NCBI GenBank assembly: GCA_041581935.1
Contig: JBFICP010000007.1
Span: forward strand, 1 to 29,448
Reading direction: 5' to 3'
Source: JAABYT01 sp041581935
GTDB taxonomy: Bacteria; Pseudomonadota; Gammaproteobacteria; HK1
DNA length: 29,448 nt
Shown here piece by piece: positions 14,603-22,549 of this stretch. The notes under the pieces were generated by a model. It was not told the DNA's origin, ran no database searches, and was given only the letters and a program-made list of their open reading frames with translations. Position 1 is the first letter of the stretch. Every line of letters starts with the position of its first letter. A program made the translations under genes and the position numbers.

Positions 14603-16693
14603 GTGAACGACGAGCAGAAGTCCGACAGAGTTGCCGTCACGGCGCTACGCGGCGTCGGGCCGCGCGTCGCCCAGCGACTGGCGGCGCTCGGAATCGAATC
14701 GCTGCAGGATCTGTTGTTTCATCTGCCGCTGCGCTATCAGGACCGCACCCGATTGAGCGCCATCGGCTCGCTGCGACCGGGCCAGGAAGCCGTCGTCTGC
14801 GGCGAAATCCAGATTACCCAGATTCAGTACGGCCGGCGCCGGTCCCTCATCTGCGTGATTCACGACGGCACCGGAAGCCTCAAATTGCGCTTCTTCTACT
14901 TCGGCCAGAGTCAGCACGAGCGCCTCGCCCGCGGTGAACGGATTGCGTGCTTCGGCGAGGTGCGCCGGGGGCCGAGGGGTCTCGAGATGGTGCATCCGGA
15001 GTACCGATTGCTCGACGAAGCCGAGGACGCGCCGGTGGAGGACCACCTGACACCCATCTACCCGAGCACCGAAGGTCTGAACCAGACCAAGTGGCGGCAG
15101 CTTACCGATGAGGCCCTGAAACGCGTTGCCGCCGACGCCACGCTTGCCGACTTCGTGCCGCGCGCGATTCTCGAACGCCACGGCTTTGCGCCCCTGGAAG
15201 AGTCGCTGCGCGCGGTGCATCGGCCACCATCGGGCAGCGACCCCGACGATCCGGACTCCGCCACCGGCCGCGGCCGCCGGCGATTGGCCTTCGACGAGCT
15301 GCTCGCCCAGCATCTCAGCCTGCGGCTGCTGCGTCGACGCCTGGACGCCGATGCGGCCGCGGCCATGCACAGCGACGGCCGCCTCCGCAGGCGTTTCATC
15401 GAGGCCCTGCCCTTCGCCCTCACCGGGGCCCAGCAACGCGTCATCGGGGAAATCAGCGCGGATCTGGAACGACATCATCCGATGCAGCGACTGGTGCAGG
15501 GTGACGTCGGCTCGGGAAAGACGGTCGTCGCGGCGGTGGCGGCATTGCAGGCCATCGAGGCCGGCCATCAGGTGGCGTTCATGGCCCCCACGGAATTGCT
15601 CGCCGAGCAGCACTTGGCGAGCTTTCTCGCGTGGCTCGCGCCCCTCGACGTTGCCCTGGCCTGGCTGTCGGGAAAGCTCAGCGCCAAAGCGCGGGAGACC
15701 GCGCTCGGCACCATCCAGAGCGGTCGACCGGTGCTGGTGGTCGGCACTCACGCGCTGTTCCAGGAGCAGGTGACCTTTCCCAATCTCGGCCTGGTCATCG
15801 TCGACGAGCAGCATCGCTTCGGTGTTCATCAACGACTGGCGCTGCGAGACAAGGGCCAGATTGACGACAAGCGACCCCATCAGCTGATCATGACCGCGAC
15901 GCCGATCCCGCGCACACTCGCGATGGCGGTCTACGCCGATCTGGACACCTCGGTCATCGATGAGCTACCCCCCGGACGACAACCGATCGAGACCGCAGTG
16001 CTACCCGATGCACGACGCGCCGAAGTCGTCGCACGCATGCATGCCGCGTGCCGGGAGGGTCAGCAGGCCTATTGGGTGTGCACCCTCATCGAGGACTCCG
16101 AGGTGCTCGAGGCGCGCGCCGCCGAGGACACCCACCGCAAGCTCGCCGAGGCGCTGCCGGATCTGCGCGTGGGCCTCGTGCATGGGCGCATGAAATCGGC
16201 GGACAAGGAGCGGACGATGGCGGATTTCAAAGACGCACGGCTCGACGTGCTGGTGGCGACGACGGTGATCGAAGTCGGGGTCGACGTGCCCAACGCGAGC
16301 CTCATGATCATCGAGAACGCCGAACGCCTGGGGCTGTCTCAGCTGCACCAGCTGCGTGGCCGAGTCGGTCGAGGGGCACGTAAAAGCATCTGCGTGATGA
16401 TGTACCAGCGGCCGCTGTCCGGACCCGCTCGGCAACGCCTCGACGTCCTGCGCGAAACCGGTGACGGCTTCAGAATCGCCGAGCGCGACCTGGAGCTTCG
16501 CGGTCCCGGCGACGTGCTGGGCACGCGTCAGACCGGACTCATGCAGCTGCGGATTGCCGATCTGGTGCGCGACCGGGCGCTGCTGCCCGCCGTTGCGCGG
16601 GCTGCCGAAGAGGTTCTGTCGCGGCATCCCGACTGCGCTGAGCCGCTGATCAGGCGCTGGATAGGGAATGCGATACACTACGCGGGTGTATGA
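14603..16693 (+). CDS. recG: ATP-dependent DNA helicase RecG
   Basis: A branch-migrating helicase that remodels stalled forks and recombination junctions. The 696 residues match the family. A wedge (OB) domain covers about 60-150; Walker A GDVGSGKT is at 300-307; the DEQH box is at 401-404 within IVDEQHRFG; TATPIPRTLAM, GRMKSADKE, TTVIEVGVDVPNA and QLRGRVGRGARKS form the remaining helicase motifs. The start is GTG at 14603 with AAGGCGG just ahead, 17 bases after ridA. It is the third gene of spoT-ridA-recG. A short interruption near 208-224 (GSDPDDPDSATGRGR) is an unusual acidic, low-complexity insert. Confidence 0.97.
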   Translation: MNDEQKSDRVAVTALRGVGPRVAQRLAALGIESLQDLLFHLPLRYQDRTRLSAIGSLRPGQEAVVCGEIQITQIQYGRRRSLICVIHDGTGSLKLRFFYFGQSQHERLARGERIACFGEVRRGPRGLEMVHPEYRLLDEAEDAPVEDHLTPIYPSTEGLNQTKWRQLTDEALKRVAADATLADFVPRAILERHGFAPLEESLRAVHRPPSGSDPDDPDSATGRGRRRLAFDELLAQHLSLRLLRRRLDADAAAAMHSDGRLRRRFIEALPFALTGAQQRVIGEISADLERHHPMQRLVQGDVGSGKTVVAAVAALQAIEAGHQVAFMAPTELLAEQHLASFLAWLAPLDVALAWLSGKLSAKARETALGTIQSGRPVLVVGTHALFQEQVTFPNLGLVIVDEQHRFGVHQRLALRDKGQIDDKRPHQLIMTATPIPRTLAMAVYADLDTSVIDELPPGRQPIETAVLPDARRAEVVARMHAACREGQQAYWVCTLIEDSEVLEARAAEDTHRKLAEALPDLRVGLVHGRMKSADKERTMADFKDARLDVLVATTVIEVGVDVPNASLMIIENAERLGLSQLHQLRGRVGRGARKSICVMMYQRPLSGPARQRLDVLRETGDGFRIAERDLELRGPGDVLGTRQTGLMQLRIADLVRDRALLPAVARAAEEVLSRHPDCAEPLIRRWIGNAIHYAGV
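16673..16691. repeat. ATACAC/GTGTAT inverted repeat at the recG stop
   Basis: Arms at 16673-16678 and 16686-16691 are perfectly complementary with a 7-base spacer. The right arm runs into the recG TGA. It lies 35 bases before the assigned ubiA start and could be an operator or a weak hairpin. Confidence 0.3.
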
Positions 16694-16726
16694 GTCGCCA
16701 ATTCCGCCGACACTGATCGACATCGG

Positions 16727-17629
16727 TTGAATCACGTTTCCGTGGACCGGTCCGCAAAGCTCGAGTTCCTCAAAGAGCGAGTACGCCAGTACGGCCTGCT
16801 CATGCGTGTCGATCGACCCATCGGCACGCTCTTGCTTTTGTGGCCGACCCTGTGGGCGCTGTGGATTGCCGGCGAGGGCAGGCCCGATTCCTTCGTGACA
16901 CTGGTGTTCGTGCTCGGCGTCTTCGTGATGCGTTCGGCGGGCTGCGTGATCAACGACTATGCCGACCGCGAGCTGGACCCGCATGTCGCGCGCACGCGTA
17001 CGCGACCGATTGCCGCCGGGCATGTGAGCCCGCGCGAGGCGTTGCTGCTCTTCGCTGTTCTGCTCTTGGTGGCGCTCGCGCTGGTGCTGACGCTCAATCG
17101 ACTGACGCTGCTCTTGTCGCTTGCCGCCGTTCCTTTGGCGGCAACCTATCCATTCATGAAACGATTCACCTACTTGCCTCAGGTGCATCTCGGCGTCGCC
17201 TTCGGCTGGGCGGTCCCGATGGCGTTCGCGGCCGAGACAAACAGCATACCCCCGGTCGCGTGGTTGATTCTGATTGGTGTTGTGCTTTGGGCGGTTGCCT
17301 ACGACACCATGTACGCCATGGTCGATCGCGAAGACGACATCTATGTAGGCGTCAAATCCACGGCGATACTATTCGGCGAGCTGGACCGACTGATGATCGG
17401 CATCATGCAGCTCTGCTTCTTCGTCGTCATGCTGCTGCTGGGGCATCAGCTGGAGCTCGGGCGTTATTATTATCTGAGCCTTGCGATCGCCGCAGGGCTC
17501 GCGCTCTATCAGCAGTATCTGATCCGCGGCCGCGAACCCGATGGGTGCTTCAAGGCTTTTCTGAACAACAACTGGCTGGGGGCGGTCATTTTCGTGGGGC
17601 TCATCGTGCACTACGCGAGCGCGGGCTAG
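16727..17629 (+). CDS. ubiA: 4-hydroxybenzoate polyprenyltransferase
   Basis: Attaches the polyprenyl chain to 4-hydroxybenzoate, the committed step of ubiquinone synthesis, in the inner membrane. About nine hydrophobic helices are visible. The first aspartate-rich motif is NDYADRELD at 76-84 and the second is YDTMYAMVDREDD at 192-204, with MRVDRPIGTLLLLWPTLWALW near 26-46. From TTG at 16727 it has 300 residues; GTG at 16742 gives 295, and E. coli UbiA has 290. Neither start has a good ribosome-binding site, so the N-terminus is uncertain by a few residues. It follows recG and shares its pathway with the distant coq7. Confidence 0.95.
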   Translation: MNHVSVDRSAKLEFLKERVRQYGLLMRVDRPIGTLLLLWPTLWALWIAGEGRPDSFVTLVFVLGVFVMRSAGCVINDYADRELDPHVARTRTRPIAAGHVSPREALLLFAVLLLVALALVLTLNRLTLLLSLAAVPLAATYPFMKRFTYLPQVHLGVAFGWAVPMAFAAETNSIPPVAWLILIGVVLWAVAYDTMYAMVDREDDIYVGVKSTAILFGELDRLMIGIMQLCFFVVMLLLGHQLELGRYYYLSLAIAAGLALYQQYLIRGREPDGCFKAFLNNNWLGAVIFVGLIVHYASAG

Positions 17630-17650
17630 TATGGTTCGATTGGCATCTCA

Positions 17651-17669
17651 GGCCGAGCGAAGCGAGGCC
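17651..17669. terminator. Compact hairpin between ubiA and the TPR gene
   Basis: GGCC at 17651-17654 pairs with GGCC at 17666-17669; inside are tandem G-A mismatches and the GCGAAGC mini-hairpin (17657-17663), a notably stable DNA/RNA fold. It lies in the 65-base gap between convergent genes. No T-tract. Confidence 0.35.
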
Positions 17670-17694
17670 CGACATCGAGGCAAAGGGCGAATCT

Positions 17695-18246
17695 CTACTC
17701 GCCGCTCGCCGGCGCCGAGCTCGCCGCGGGTCCGCGCTCGGAGAACAACTCCCGGACCATGGCCAGCTTGACGCGCGCGGTCTGGTTTTCGGCATCGATT
17801 TCCAGCGCCTTCCCGTAGGCAATACCCGCCATGCGCGCATAGATGTCACCGAGATTCTCGTGCGCCGTGGCATAGTTCGGGCGATTACTGATGGCATGAA
17901 TCAGCGAGTTTCGCGCCATGGCGTAGTCTCCCTTGGCCGCGTAGAGCACCGCCAGGTTGTTATAGGGTTCGGGAAGATCCGGGTAGTCTTCGGTAAGACC
18001 GAGGAAAACTTCCTCGGCATCCTCGGCCCGGCCCGCCTCGGCGAGCGCCAGGCCCTTCAAAAACCGCGCTTCGGCGTGCTTCGGATTCTCCTTCAGGAAC
18101 GAGTTCAACCGCGGCAGCGCCTTCTCGTACTGAGCGTCTTTGAGGAGCTGCTTGATGCTGTCCAACGGATCGCCGGCAGCAACGGCCGGGATCGAGAGCA
18201 GCGCTGCAAGTCCTGCTGCAAGCACTCTGGACAGTATGGTATTCAA
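17695..18246 (-). CDS. Exported TPR-repeat protein
   Basis: A 183-residue protein with a signal peptide (residues 1-24, ending IPAVAAG) and about four tetratricopeptide repeats between 26 and 165, seen in AEARFLKGLALAEAGRAEDAEEVF, PEPYNNLAVLYAAKGDYAMARNSL and ATAHENLGDIYARMAGIAYGKAL. TPRs bind partner proteins, so this is probably a periplasmic scaffold. It has no enzyme motif. It faces ubiA convergently and is 96 bases beyond the end of the Mla-type operon, with its own -10 box. Confidence 0.85.
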   Translation of the reverse strand: MNTILSRVLAAGLAALLSIPAVAAGDPLDSIKQLLKDAQYEKALPRLNSFLKENPKHAEARFLKGLALAEAGRAEDAEEVFLGLTEDYPDLPEPYNNLAVLYAAKGDYAMARNSLIHAISNRPNYATAHENLGDIYARMAGIAYGKALEIDAENQTARVKLAMVRELFSERGPAASSAPASGE

Positions 18247-18286
18247 TTATGTGGTCGCAACAATTCGAAGCAGCAAAGCAATGCGA

Positions 18287-18292
18287 ATTCTA
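18287..18292 (-). promoter_or_regulatory. -10 box of the TPR-protein gene
   Basis: TAGAAT on the minus strand, 40 bases before the ATG at 18246. No TGn extension and no clear -35 element. Confidence 0.4.
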
Positions 18293-18342
18293 GCGCACTT
18301 GCAGCGGCGGGACACGCAGCATCGAAATCGGGCACCGTCGCA

Positions 18343-18684
18343 TTACGCGGCCGGACCGGGTGATCTGCCGCGGGCTGCGGCATCTTCCGCGACCCCCGTT
18401 ACCCCTTCTCCATCGCCTTCGGAGGCGTTCGTCTGCTGGCGAATCGCGTCCAGCATGTCGATGATTTTCGCGAATCCGAACAGCACGATGCCCCCGAGCA
18501 GGCCGGAGAAAAATGCTCCCAGGCAAAATGCGCGACCGATCTCGTTCTCGACGTAGAACGATCCGCCAAAAAACAGGATAGCGAGAATTATTGCAGCCCC
18601 GCCGAAGCCGTTCAGCACGATGCTGAGGCGAATCGGTCCGCGCGCGGATAGGTAGCTCATATCTTGATCGGACGTCTGGGCCAT
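18343..18684 (-). CDS. Small two-helix membrane protein at the end of the Mla-type operon
   Basis: I do not recognise this 113-residue protein. It has a polar N-terminus, two hydrophobic helices at about 20-44 (LSIVLNGFGGAAIILAILFFGG) and 52-76 (AFCLGAFFSGLLGGIVLFGFAKI), and a C-terminal tail from 80 rich in Gly, Ala and acidic residues. The ATG at 18684 lies 5 bases after the auxiliary lipoprotein stop, so it is probably the last gene of the transporter operon. An accessory role in the complex is an inference from position. The frame is open further upstream, but there it only shadows the lipoprotein gene. Confidence 0.7.
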   Translation of the reverse strand: MAQTSDQDMSYLSARGPIRLSIVLNGFGGAAIILAILFFGGSFYVENEIGRAFCLGAFFSGLLGGIVLFGFAKIIDMLDAIRQQTNASEGDGEGVTGVAEDAAARGRSPGPAA

Positions 18685-18689
18685 GTTGA

Positions 18690-19292
18690 TCAGTGCCTCG
18701 CAAGGTCCATCGAAAGACTCGCGAGGATTTCCTCCACTGCCTCGCTGATAACACGGGTCGCTGCCGCGACGCTGCCTTCGGGTACGACTTTGCGCACAGC
18801 GTAGGTCTTTGTCCACACCAGGTCGCCGGCTTTGTGCTCTTTCAGTCCGAACTCGATCTCCACCAGAACACTCGATGAGTTTCCCACCATGTGCTCCAGC
18901 TTCTTTATCTCGCCGGTGAGCGTATACGTTGGCTCGATGCGAAGTCCGGTCTTGACCACCTGGTCCGCAATCTGCGCCGCTCTCAGATATTCTACGGTCG
19001 CCGTCTGCAGCATGCGGGTCGGAGGGTCGGACCACAGCTGATACTGGTACTGGTGCAGGACATTCGGATTGTCATGCTCGGTGAACACGATAGCACGATC
19101 CTCGAGCACGTCCTCGGCGTCGAAGCGGTCCACTTCCATGATGCCGGTCAGCCGGGGCGACTTGTACACGACCTCCGGCGCGCCGACGGTCAAGCGATGA
19201 AACCGGTCTGAAGGCACCGGCACCCCTTCTCCGCCGCATCCCGCAACAATGCTGCACACTGCCGCGACCGGCCATAGGTAGCGGCTATTCAA
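18690..19292 (-). CDS. ABC-type transport auxiliary lipoprotein (PqiC/DUF330-like)
   Basis: A 200-residue outer-membrane lipoprotein candidate. Starting at TTG 19292, the leader MNSRYLWPVAAVCSIVAGC has a lipobox VAG-Cys19. The rest fits the auxiliary-lipoprotein family of MCE systems, with the spaced pattern RFHRLTVG, RIVVFTEHDNPNVLHQYQYQLWSDPPTRMLQ-like central strand (here AIVFTEHDNPNVLHQY) and a C-terminal AATRVISEAVEEILASL helix. In Pqi and related systems this lipoprotein docks the MCE tunnel at the outer membrane. The start overlaps the MCE stop in TTGAATAG; an ATG at 19331 is an alternative with a longer leader. It is coupled to mlaD upstream and a small membrane protein downstream. 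Confidence 0.8.
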   Translation of the reverse strand: MNSRYLWPVAAVCSIVAGCGGEGVPVPSDRFHRLTVGAPEVVYKSPRLTGIMEVDRFDAEDVLEDRAIVFTEHDNPNVLHQYQYQLWSDPPTRMLQTATVEYLRAAQIADQVVKTGLRIEPTYTLTGEIKKLEHMVGNSSSVLVEIEFGLKEHKAGDLVWTKTYAVRKVVPEGSVAAATRVISEAVEEILASLSMDLARH

Positions 19293-20544
19293 CGGCGGCC
19301 CCCGCCGTCGGTCGCAGCCCGCCCAGCTCATCGGAGTTCTTGCTGGTACCTCTGAGAAGCACGGCGGGGTTGTTCCTGATGGTGCGGCTGAACTCGGAAA
19401 GATTACGGCTCGCGCCTTCGAGATTGTAGGTAATGGCATCCACCCGCTGAGACAAAGACCTCAGGGTGTGGCGTAGGTCGGTAACCGATTCTCGAAGTCC
19501 CGGGCGATTTTCATCGCTGATCGCCTTCAGTCCGTTGAGTAAGTCATCGAGTCTCTCGCGAGTGGAATGCAGATCCCCGGTCAGATCGGCGATGTTGTTG
19601 GCCGCCAACGCGACATTGTCCAGCGCATTCTGGATCTTCTTCGTGGTGCCCGGCGTCAAGACCTCCTTGACGCGTTCATCCAAAGTATGGCTGACGGTGG
19701 CGACATTGGCCGATGCACGTGAAAAATTATCGATCATTGCCGTGACGCGTTTCTGGGAATCCGGTCCCAGCAGGACACGAAAATCTTCACGGACCTCCTC
19801 GCTGAGCACCGCAAGGGTGACCGACGCTTGGAGGACATTGTCGACGACACCGTCGAGCTTGTCGGCATTTTCATCTGACAGCACCTTCGCGATGCTGTCG
19901 CTGGTCTGCTTCAGTGACGCGGACATCACTACGACTTCGTCGATGAGTTCGGGACCTCGGTCGGCAAGTGTTTTCGTGAACATGCCGAGGTCGCGCACGA
20001 TGGCGCCGCCATCGTCGACGAGAATCCGGCCCACGGAATCGACGTAGCGATCGAGATTTGCGAGCAAGGGTTCGAGGCGGGTTTCGGTCAGGCGCTTGAG
20101 CGCATTTGCCGTGTCCGAAACCGCTGCGAATATGTCGGTCGCCGGCTCACCTTGAATGTAGTCTCCGGGCTCGAGATAGGTACCGCCCTCACCTGCGCGA
20201 ATATCGATAGCAATGGCGGAGAGAAGACCCGATGACTTCATTCTCGCGACGCTATCGCTCGGAACGTTCCATTCTTTGAATCTGTCGGTAAGCGCCAATT
20301 CCAGGCGAAACACGAGCGACCCGTTTTCGAGCTCCGGTGAAATGTTCTCCACCTGACCCACGGGAAACCCCATATACATGACCTGACTTCCGAATTTGAG
20401 CCCGGTGACGTCGTCGTAGCTCGTATAATAGGTCTCCGTCCCGCCGGTGCGGCCGGTCAGCATGGCGACGCTGACGACAATGCCCACGAGCATCATGATC
20501 ACGAAACAACCGACGATGATGTAGTTGATGCGATCGTTTTTCAT
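19285..20544 (-). CDS. mlaD: MlaD-type MCE-domain lipid-transport protein
   Basis: The periplasmic substrate-binding component of an MCE lipid ABC transporter, anchored in the inner membrane. Of 419 residues, 7-30 form a transmembrane helix, and about 38-115 the MCE domain (YTSYDDVTGLKFGSQVMYMGFPVGQVENI, then SSGLLSAIAIDI and YLEPGDYIQGE). The remaining 300 residues are helical, with repeated amphipathic heptads such as NVATVSHTLDERVKEVL and NNIADLTGDLHSTRERLDDLL, suggesting a long coiled tube as in PqiB or LetB-type proteins rather than the short E. coli MlaD (183 residues). The gene follows the ATPase by 24 bases. The symbol marks the family role, not orthology to E. coli. Confidence 0.92.
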   Translation of the reverse strand: MKNDRINYIIVGCFVIMMLVGIVVSVAMLTGRTGGTETYYTSYDDVTGLKFGSQVMYMGFPVGQVENISPELENGSLVFRLELALTDRFKEWNVPSDSVARMKSSGLLSAIAIDIRAGEGGTYLEPGDYIQGEPATDIFAAVSDTANALKRLTETRLEPLLANLDRYVDSVGRILVDDGGAIVRDLGMFTKTLADRGPELIDEVVVMSASLKQTSDSIAKVLSDENADKLDGVVDNVLQASVTLAVLSEEVREDFRVLLGPDSQKRVTAMIDNFSRASANVATVSHTLDERVKEVLTPGTTKKIQNALDNVALAANNIADLTGDLHSTRERLDDLLNGLKAISDENRPGLRESVTDLRHTLRSLSQRVDAITYNLEGASRNLSEFSRTIRNNPAVLLRGTSKNSDELGGLRPTAGAAVE

Positions 20545-20568
20545 AGGCTGAATTCGCTCGAAGTCTCG

Positions 20569-21384
20569 TCACTCATGGCGTCCACCGGTCAGACGGTGAA
20601 GATATGCTTCCGGATCGAGCTCCTCCTCCTCGACCCGGCGGTTGAGCAGATTCTGCACGCGCGGGTCGTCGCAGGCACGCACCTCGTCGACGGTGCCGAT
20701 GATCAGAATTTTTCCCTTGTCGAGCACCGCGATGCGATCAGCAATTTTAAACGCGCTTTCGAGCTCGTGGGTAACAACAATGACCGTCATACCGAGGGCA
20801 TCGCGCAATCGTAAAATTAAATCGTCTATGGCGCTCGCGACCACAGGGTCGAGCCCGGCGGACGGCTCGTCGCAGAACAGCAGCTTGGGATCCATGACAA
20901 CCGCGCGTGCCAAGGCCGCGCGCTTTATCATGCCCCCTGAGAGCTCTGAGGGCATCAAATCCTCGAAGCCGGCCAGATCGACAACCTCCAGCTTCAATCG
21001 CGCCATAATGCGCATGGTCGACTCATCAAGGTCGGTATGCTCGCGCAACGGAAGCATGATGTTGTCGCCTACGCTCATGGAGCTGAATAACGCGCCTGAT
21101 TGAAATGCGACGCCGGATTTTTTCCGCAGCTCATACATCTCGCTACGGCTGGCATTCACCAAATCCCGCCCAAGAATTCTAATAATGCCGCTTTGCGGGC
21201 GCTCCAGCGCCAGCATGTAGCGCAGTAAGGTGCTCTTGCCCGAGCCGCTGCCGCCCATGATAACGAGGACCTCGCCATCCTCGACACCGAGGGTGACGTC
21301 CTTCAGTATCTGTCTGTTGCCATAGAACGTATCGAGATGCTCGACCTCGATCACGTTCGGCGCGGTTGTGGACGCTGGATACAT
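20569..21384 (-). CDS. mlaF: MlaF-type ABC transporter ATPase
   Basis: The cytoplasmic ATPase driving the MCE lipid transporter. From ATG 21384 it has 271 residues, with Walker A GGSGSGKST at 44-52, the signature LSGGM at 148-152, Walker B LLFCDEPSAGLDP at 168-180 and the H-loop in VVTHELESAF. The LSGGM variant and the ELSGGMIKRAALARA context are typical of the Mla/MCE ATPases. A TTG at 21390 overlapping the permease stop would add two residues. The C-terminal extension (RRVEEEELDPEAYLHRLTGG) reaches past the nucleotide-binding core; in E. coli the C-terminus of MlaF joins the neighbouring subunit. Confidence 0.95.
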   Translation of the reverse strand: MYPASTTAPNVIEVEHLDTFYGNRQILKDVTLGVEDGEVLVIMGGSGSGKSTLLRYMLALERPQSGIIRILGRDLVNASRSEMYELRKKSGVAFQSGALFSSMSVGDNIMLPLREHTDLDESTMRIMARLKLEVVDLAGFEDLMPSELSGGMIKRAALARAVVMDPKLLFCDEPSAGLDPVVASAIDDLILRLRDALGMTVIVVTHELESAFKIADRIAVLDKGKILIIGTVDEVRACDDPRVQNLLNRRVEEEELDPEAYLHRLTGGRHE

Positions 21385-21386
21385 TT

Positions 21387-22217
21387 TCAACGGGTTACGA
21401 TGAACACGAACAGCATGTCGGTAATTAATATTGCGGCGATTGCCTGCACCACGGATCGCGTCGTGGCGCGGCCAACTCCCTCGGCACCACCGGTCACATT
21501 GCCCCCATTTACGACCGCAACCAGTGTAATCAGTGCGGCGAAAATGACGCTTTTACTCAAACCGTGGGTCAGGTCGTCGACCGTAGTCAGATTGAACACC
21601 TCGTCGAAGTAAGCGCCGAGACTCATGCCGAGATCGATACCGACGTAAAGACCGGCGCCCAGGAGTCCGACAAAGTCCGCCCAGAAGGTCAATAGTGGCA
21701 CCATCACCATCATCGCCACCAGAGACGGAGCAACGAGAAACCGCACTGGATTGATGCCCATGACGCGAAGCGCGTCGATCTCCTGATTGATATTCATCGT
21801 ACCGAGTCGTGCAGCCAGAGCCGATCCTGAACGTCCCGCCACCAGGATACCGGTAATGAGCGGTGCGAATTCTCTGGTAATTGAAAGAGCGATACCGAGC
21901 GTGACGCGAGATTCGGCACCGAACAGGCGCAATGTGTGGATACCCTGTATAGCCAGCATGATTCCGATAGTCATGGAAAGAACCGTGACTATGGGTAGCG
22001 CGCGAATTCCAATCTGCATCATCTCGGACACGACGCTGGACATCCGCACAGGCTGTCGCCAACGTCGTCCCAGGGCGAGCCAGTAGAGACTCTCGAAGAA
22101 CAGCGCGGCCGCGTAGCCGAATTCTTTCACCGCATCGACGGTGGCACGCCCGAAACTCTCGATCGAATCGAGCAGAGCGACGCCCGGAGCTGCTCGACGA
22201 TCCTGCTCAGCCGCCAT
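21387..22217 (-). CDS. mlaE: MlaE-type lipid ABC transporter permease
   Basis: The inner-membrane permease of the complex, 276 residues with about five or six membrane segments. Family features are the N-terminal amphipathic start (DSIESFGRATVDAVKEF), the region GIRALPIVTVLSMTIGIMLAIQG, ITREFAPLITGILVAGRSGSALAARLGTMNINQEIDALRVMGINP (coupling helix, near 115-160), and VDDLTHGLSKSVIFAALITLVAVVNGGNVTGGAEGVGRATTRSVV at the C-terminus. The first 11 bases overlap the STAS gene. The coupling region interacts with MlaF in known complexes. Confidence 0.96.
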   Translation of the reverse strand: MAAEQDRRAAPGVALLDSIESFGRATVDAVKEFGYAAALFFESLYWLALGRRWRQPVRMSSVVSEMMQIGIRALPIVTVLSMTIGIMLAIQGIHTLRLFGAESRVTLGIALSITREFAPLITGILVAGRSGSALAARLGTMNINQEIDALRVMGINPVRFLVAPSLVAMMVMVPLLTFWADFVGLLGAGLYVGIDLGMSLGAYFDEVFNLTTVDDLTHGLSKSVIFAALITLVAVVNGGNVTGGAEGVGRATTRSVVQAIAAILITDMLFVFIVTR

Positions 22218-22539
22218 CGGCCAGGGCCTCGGTCACGCTCGTGTGAATGGCAAATACCTGGTCGAGCCGGGCAAGCTCCAGTACCCGCATCGCGGCCTCG
22301 CTGACGGCCACCAACGCGAACAATGTTCTGCCACGCCTGGCCGACTGATATGCCTCGACAAGGCTCGCAACACCGGAGCTGTCGATGTAGGAAACAGCCG
22401 ACATCTCGACCAGGACTCCGCGCTTCGCGCCGACCGACTCCAGCAACACGGAGCGTACCTGGGGCGAACTTTCGAGATCGATATCACCGCTCAATGCAAC
22501 AATCGTCGTGTCGCCTTCCGAGCGCACCTCATAAGCCAT
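22207..22539 (-). CDS. STAS-domain protein (MlaB-like / anti-sigma-factor antagonist type)
   Basis: A 110-residue single STAS domain. It shows GDIDLESSPQVRSVLLE at about 18-34 and MSAVSYIDSSGVASLVEAYQSAR at 46-68, with the DSSG motif (Ser54/Ser55), where SpoIIAA and RsbV proteins are phosphorylated by their partner kinase. STAS proteins at this place in Mla operons (MlaB) bind the ATPase; many of those lack the serine. This one keeps it, and a kinase-like ATPase gene ends 10 bases upstream. GAGGGA precedes the ATG by 7 bases, and its end overlaps mlaE by 11 bases. It could act on the transporter, on a sigma/anti-sigma pathway, or on both. Confidence 0.9.
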   Translation of the reverse strand: MAYEVRSEGDTTIVALSGDIDLESSPQVRSVLLESVGAKRGVLVEMSAVSYIDSSGVASLVEAYQSARRGRTLFALVAVSEAAMRVLELARLDQVFAIHTSVTEALADGG

Positions 22540-22549
22540 ACCCGTCCCT

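Noticed and set aside
16840..18363. A 507-codon plus-strand frame covering ubiA and the TPR gene.
   Set aside because: It is a shadow: ubiA in another frame and the TPR gene on the other strand explain the region, and the frame has no domain-like sequence.
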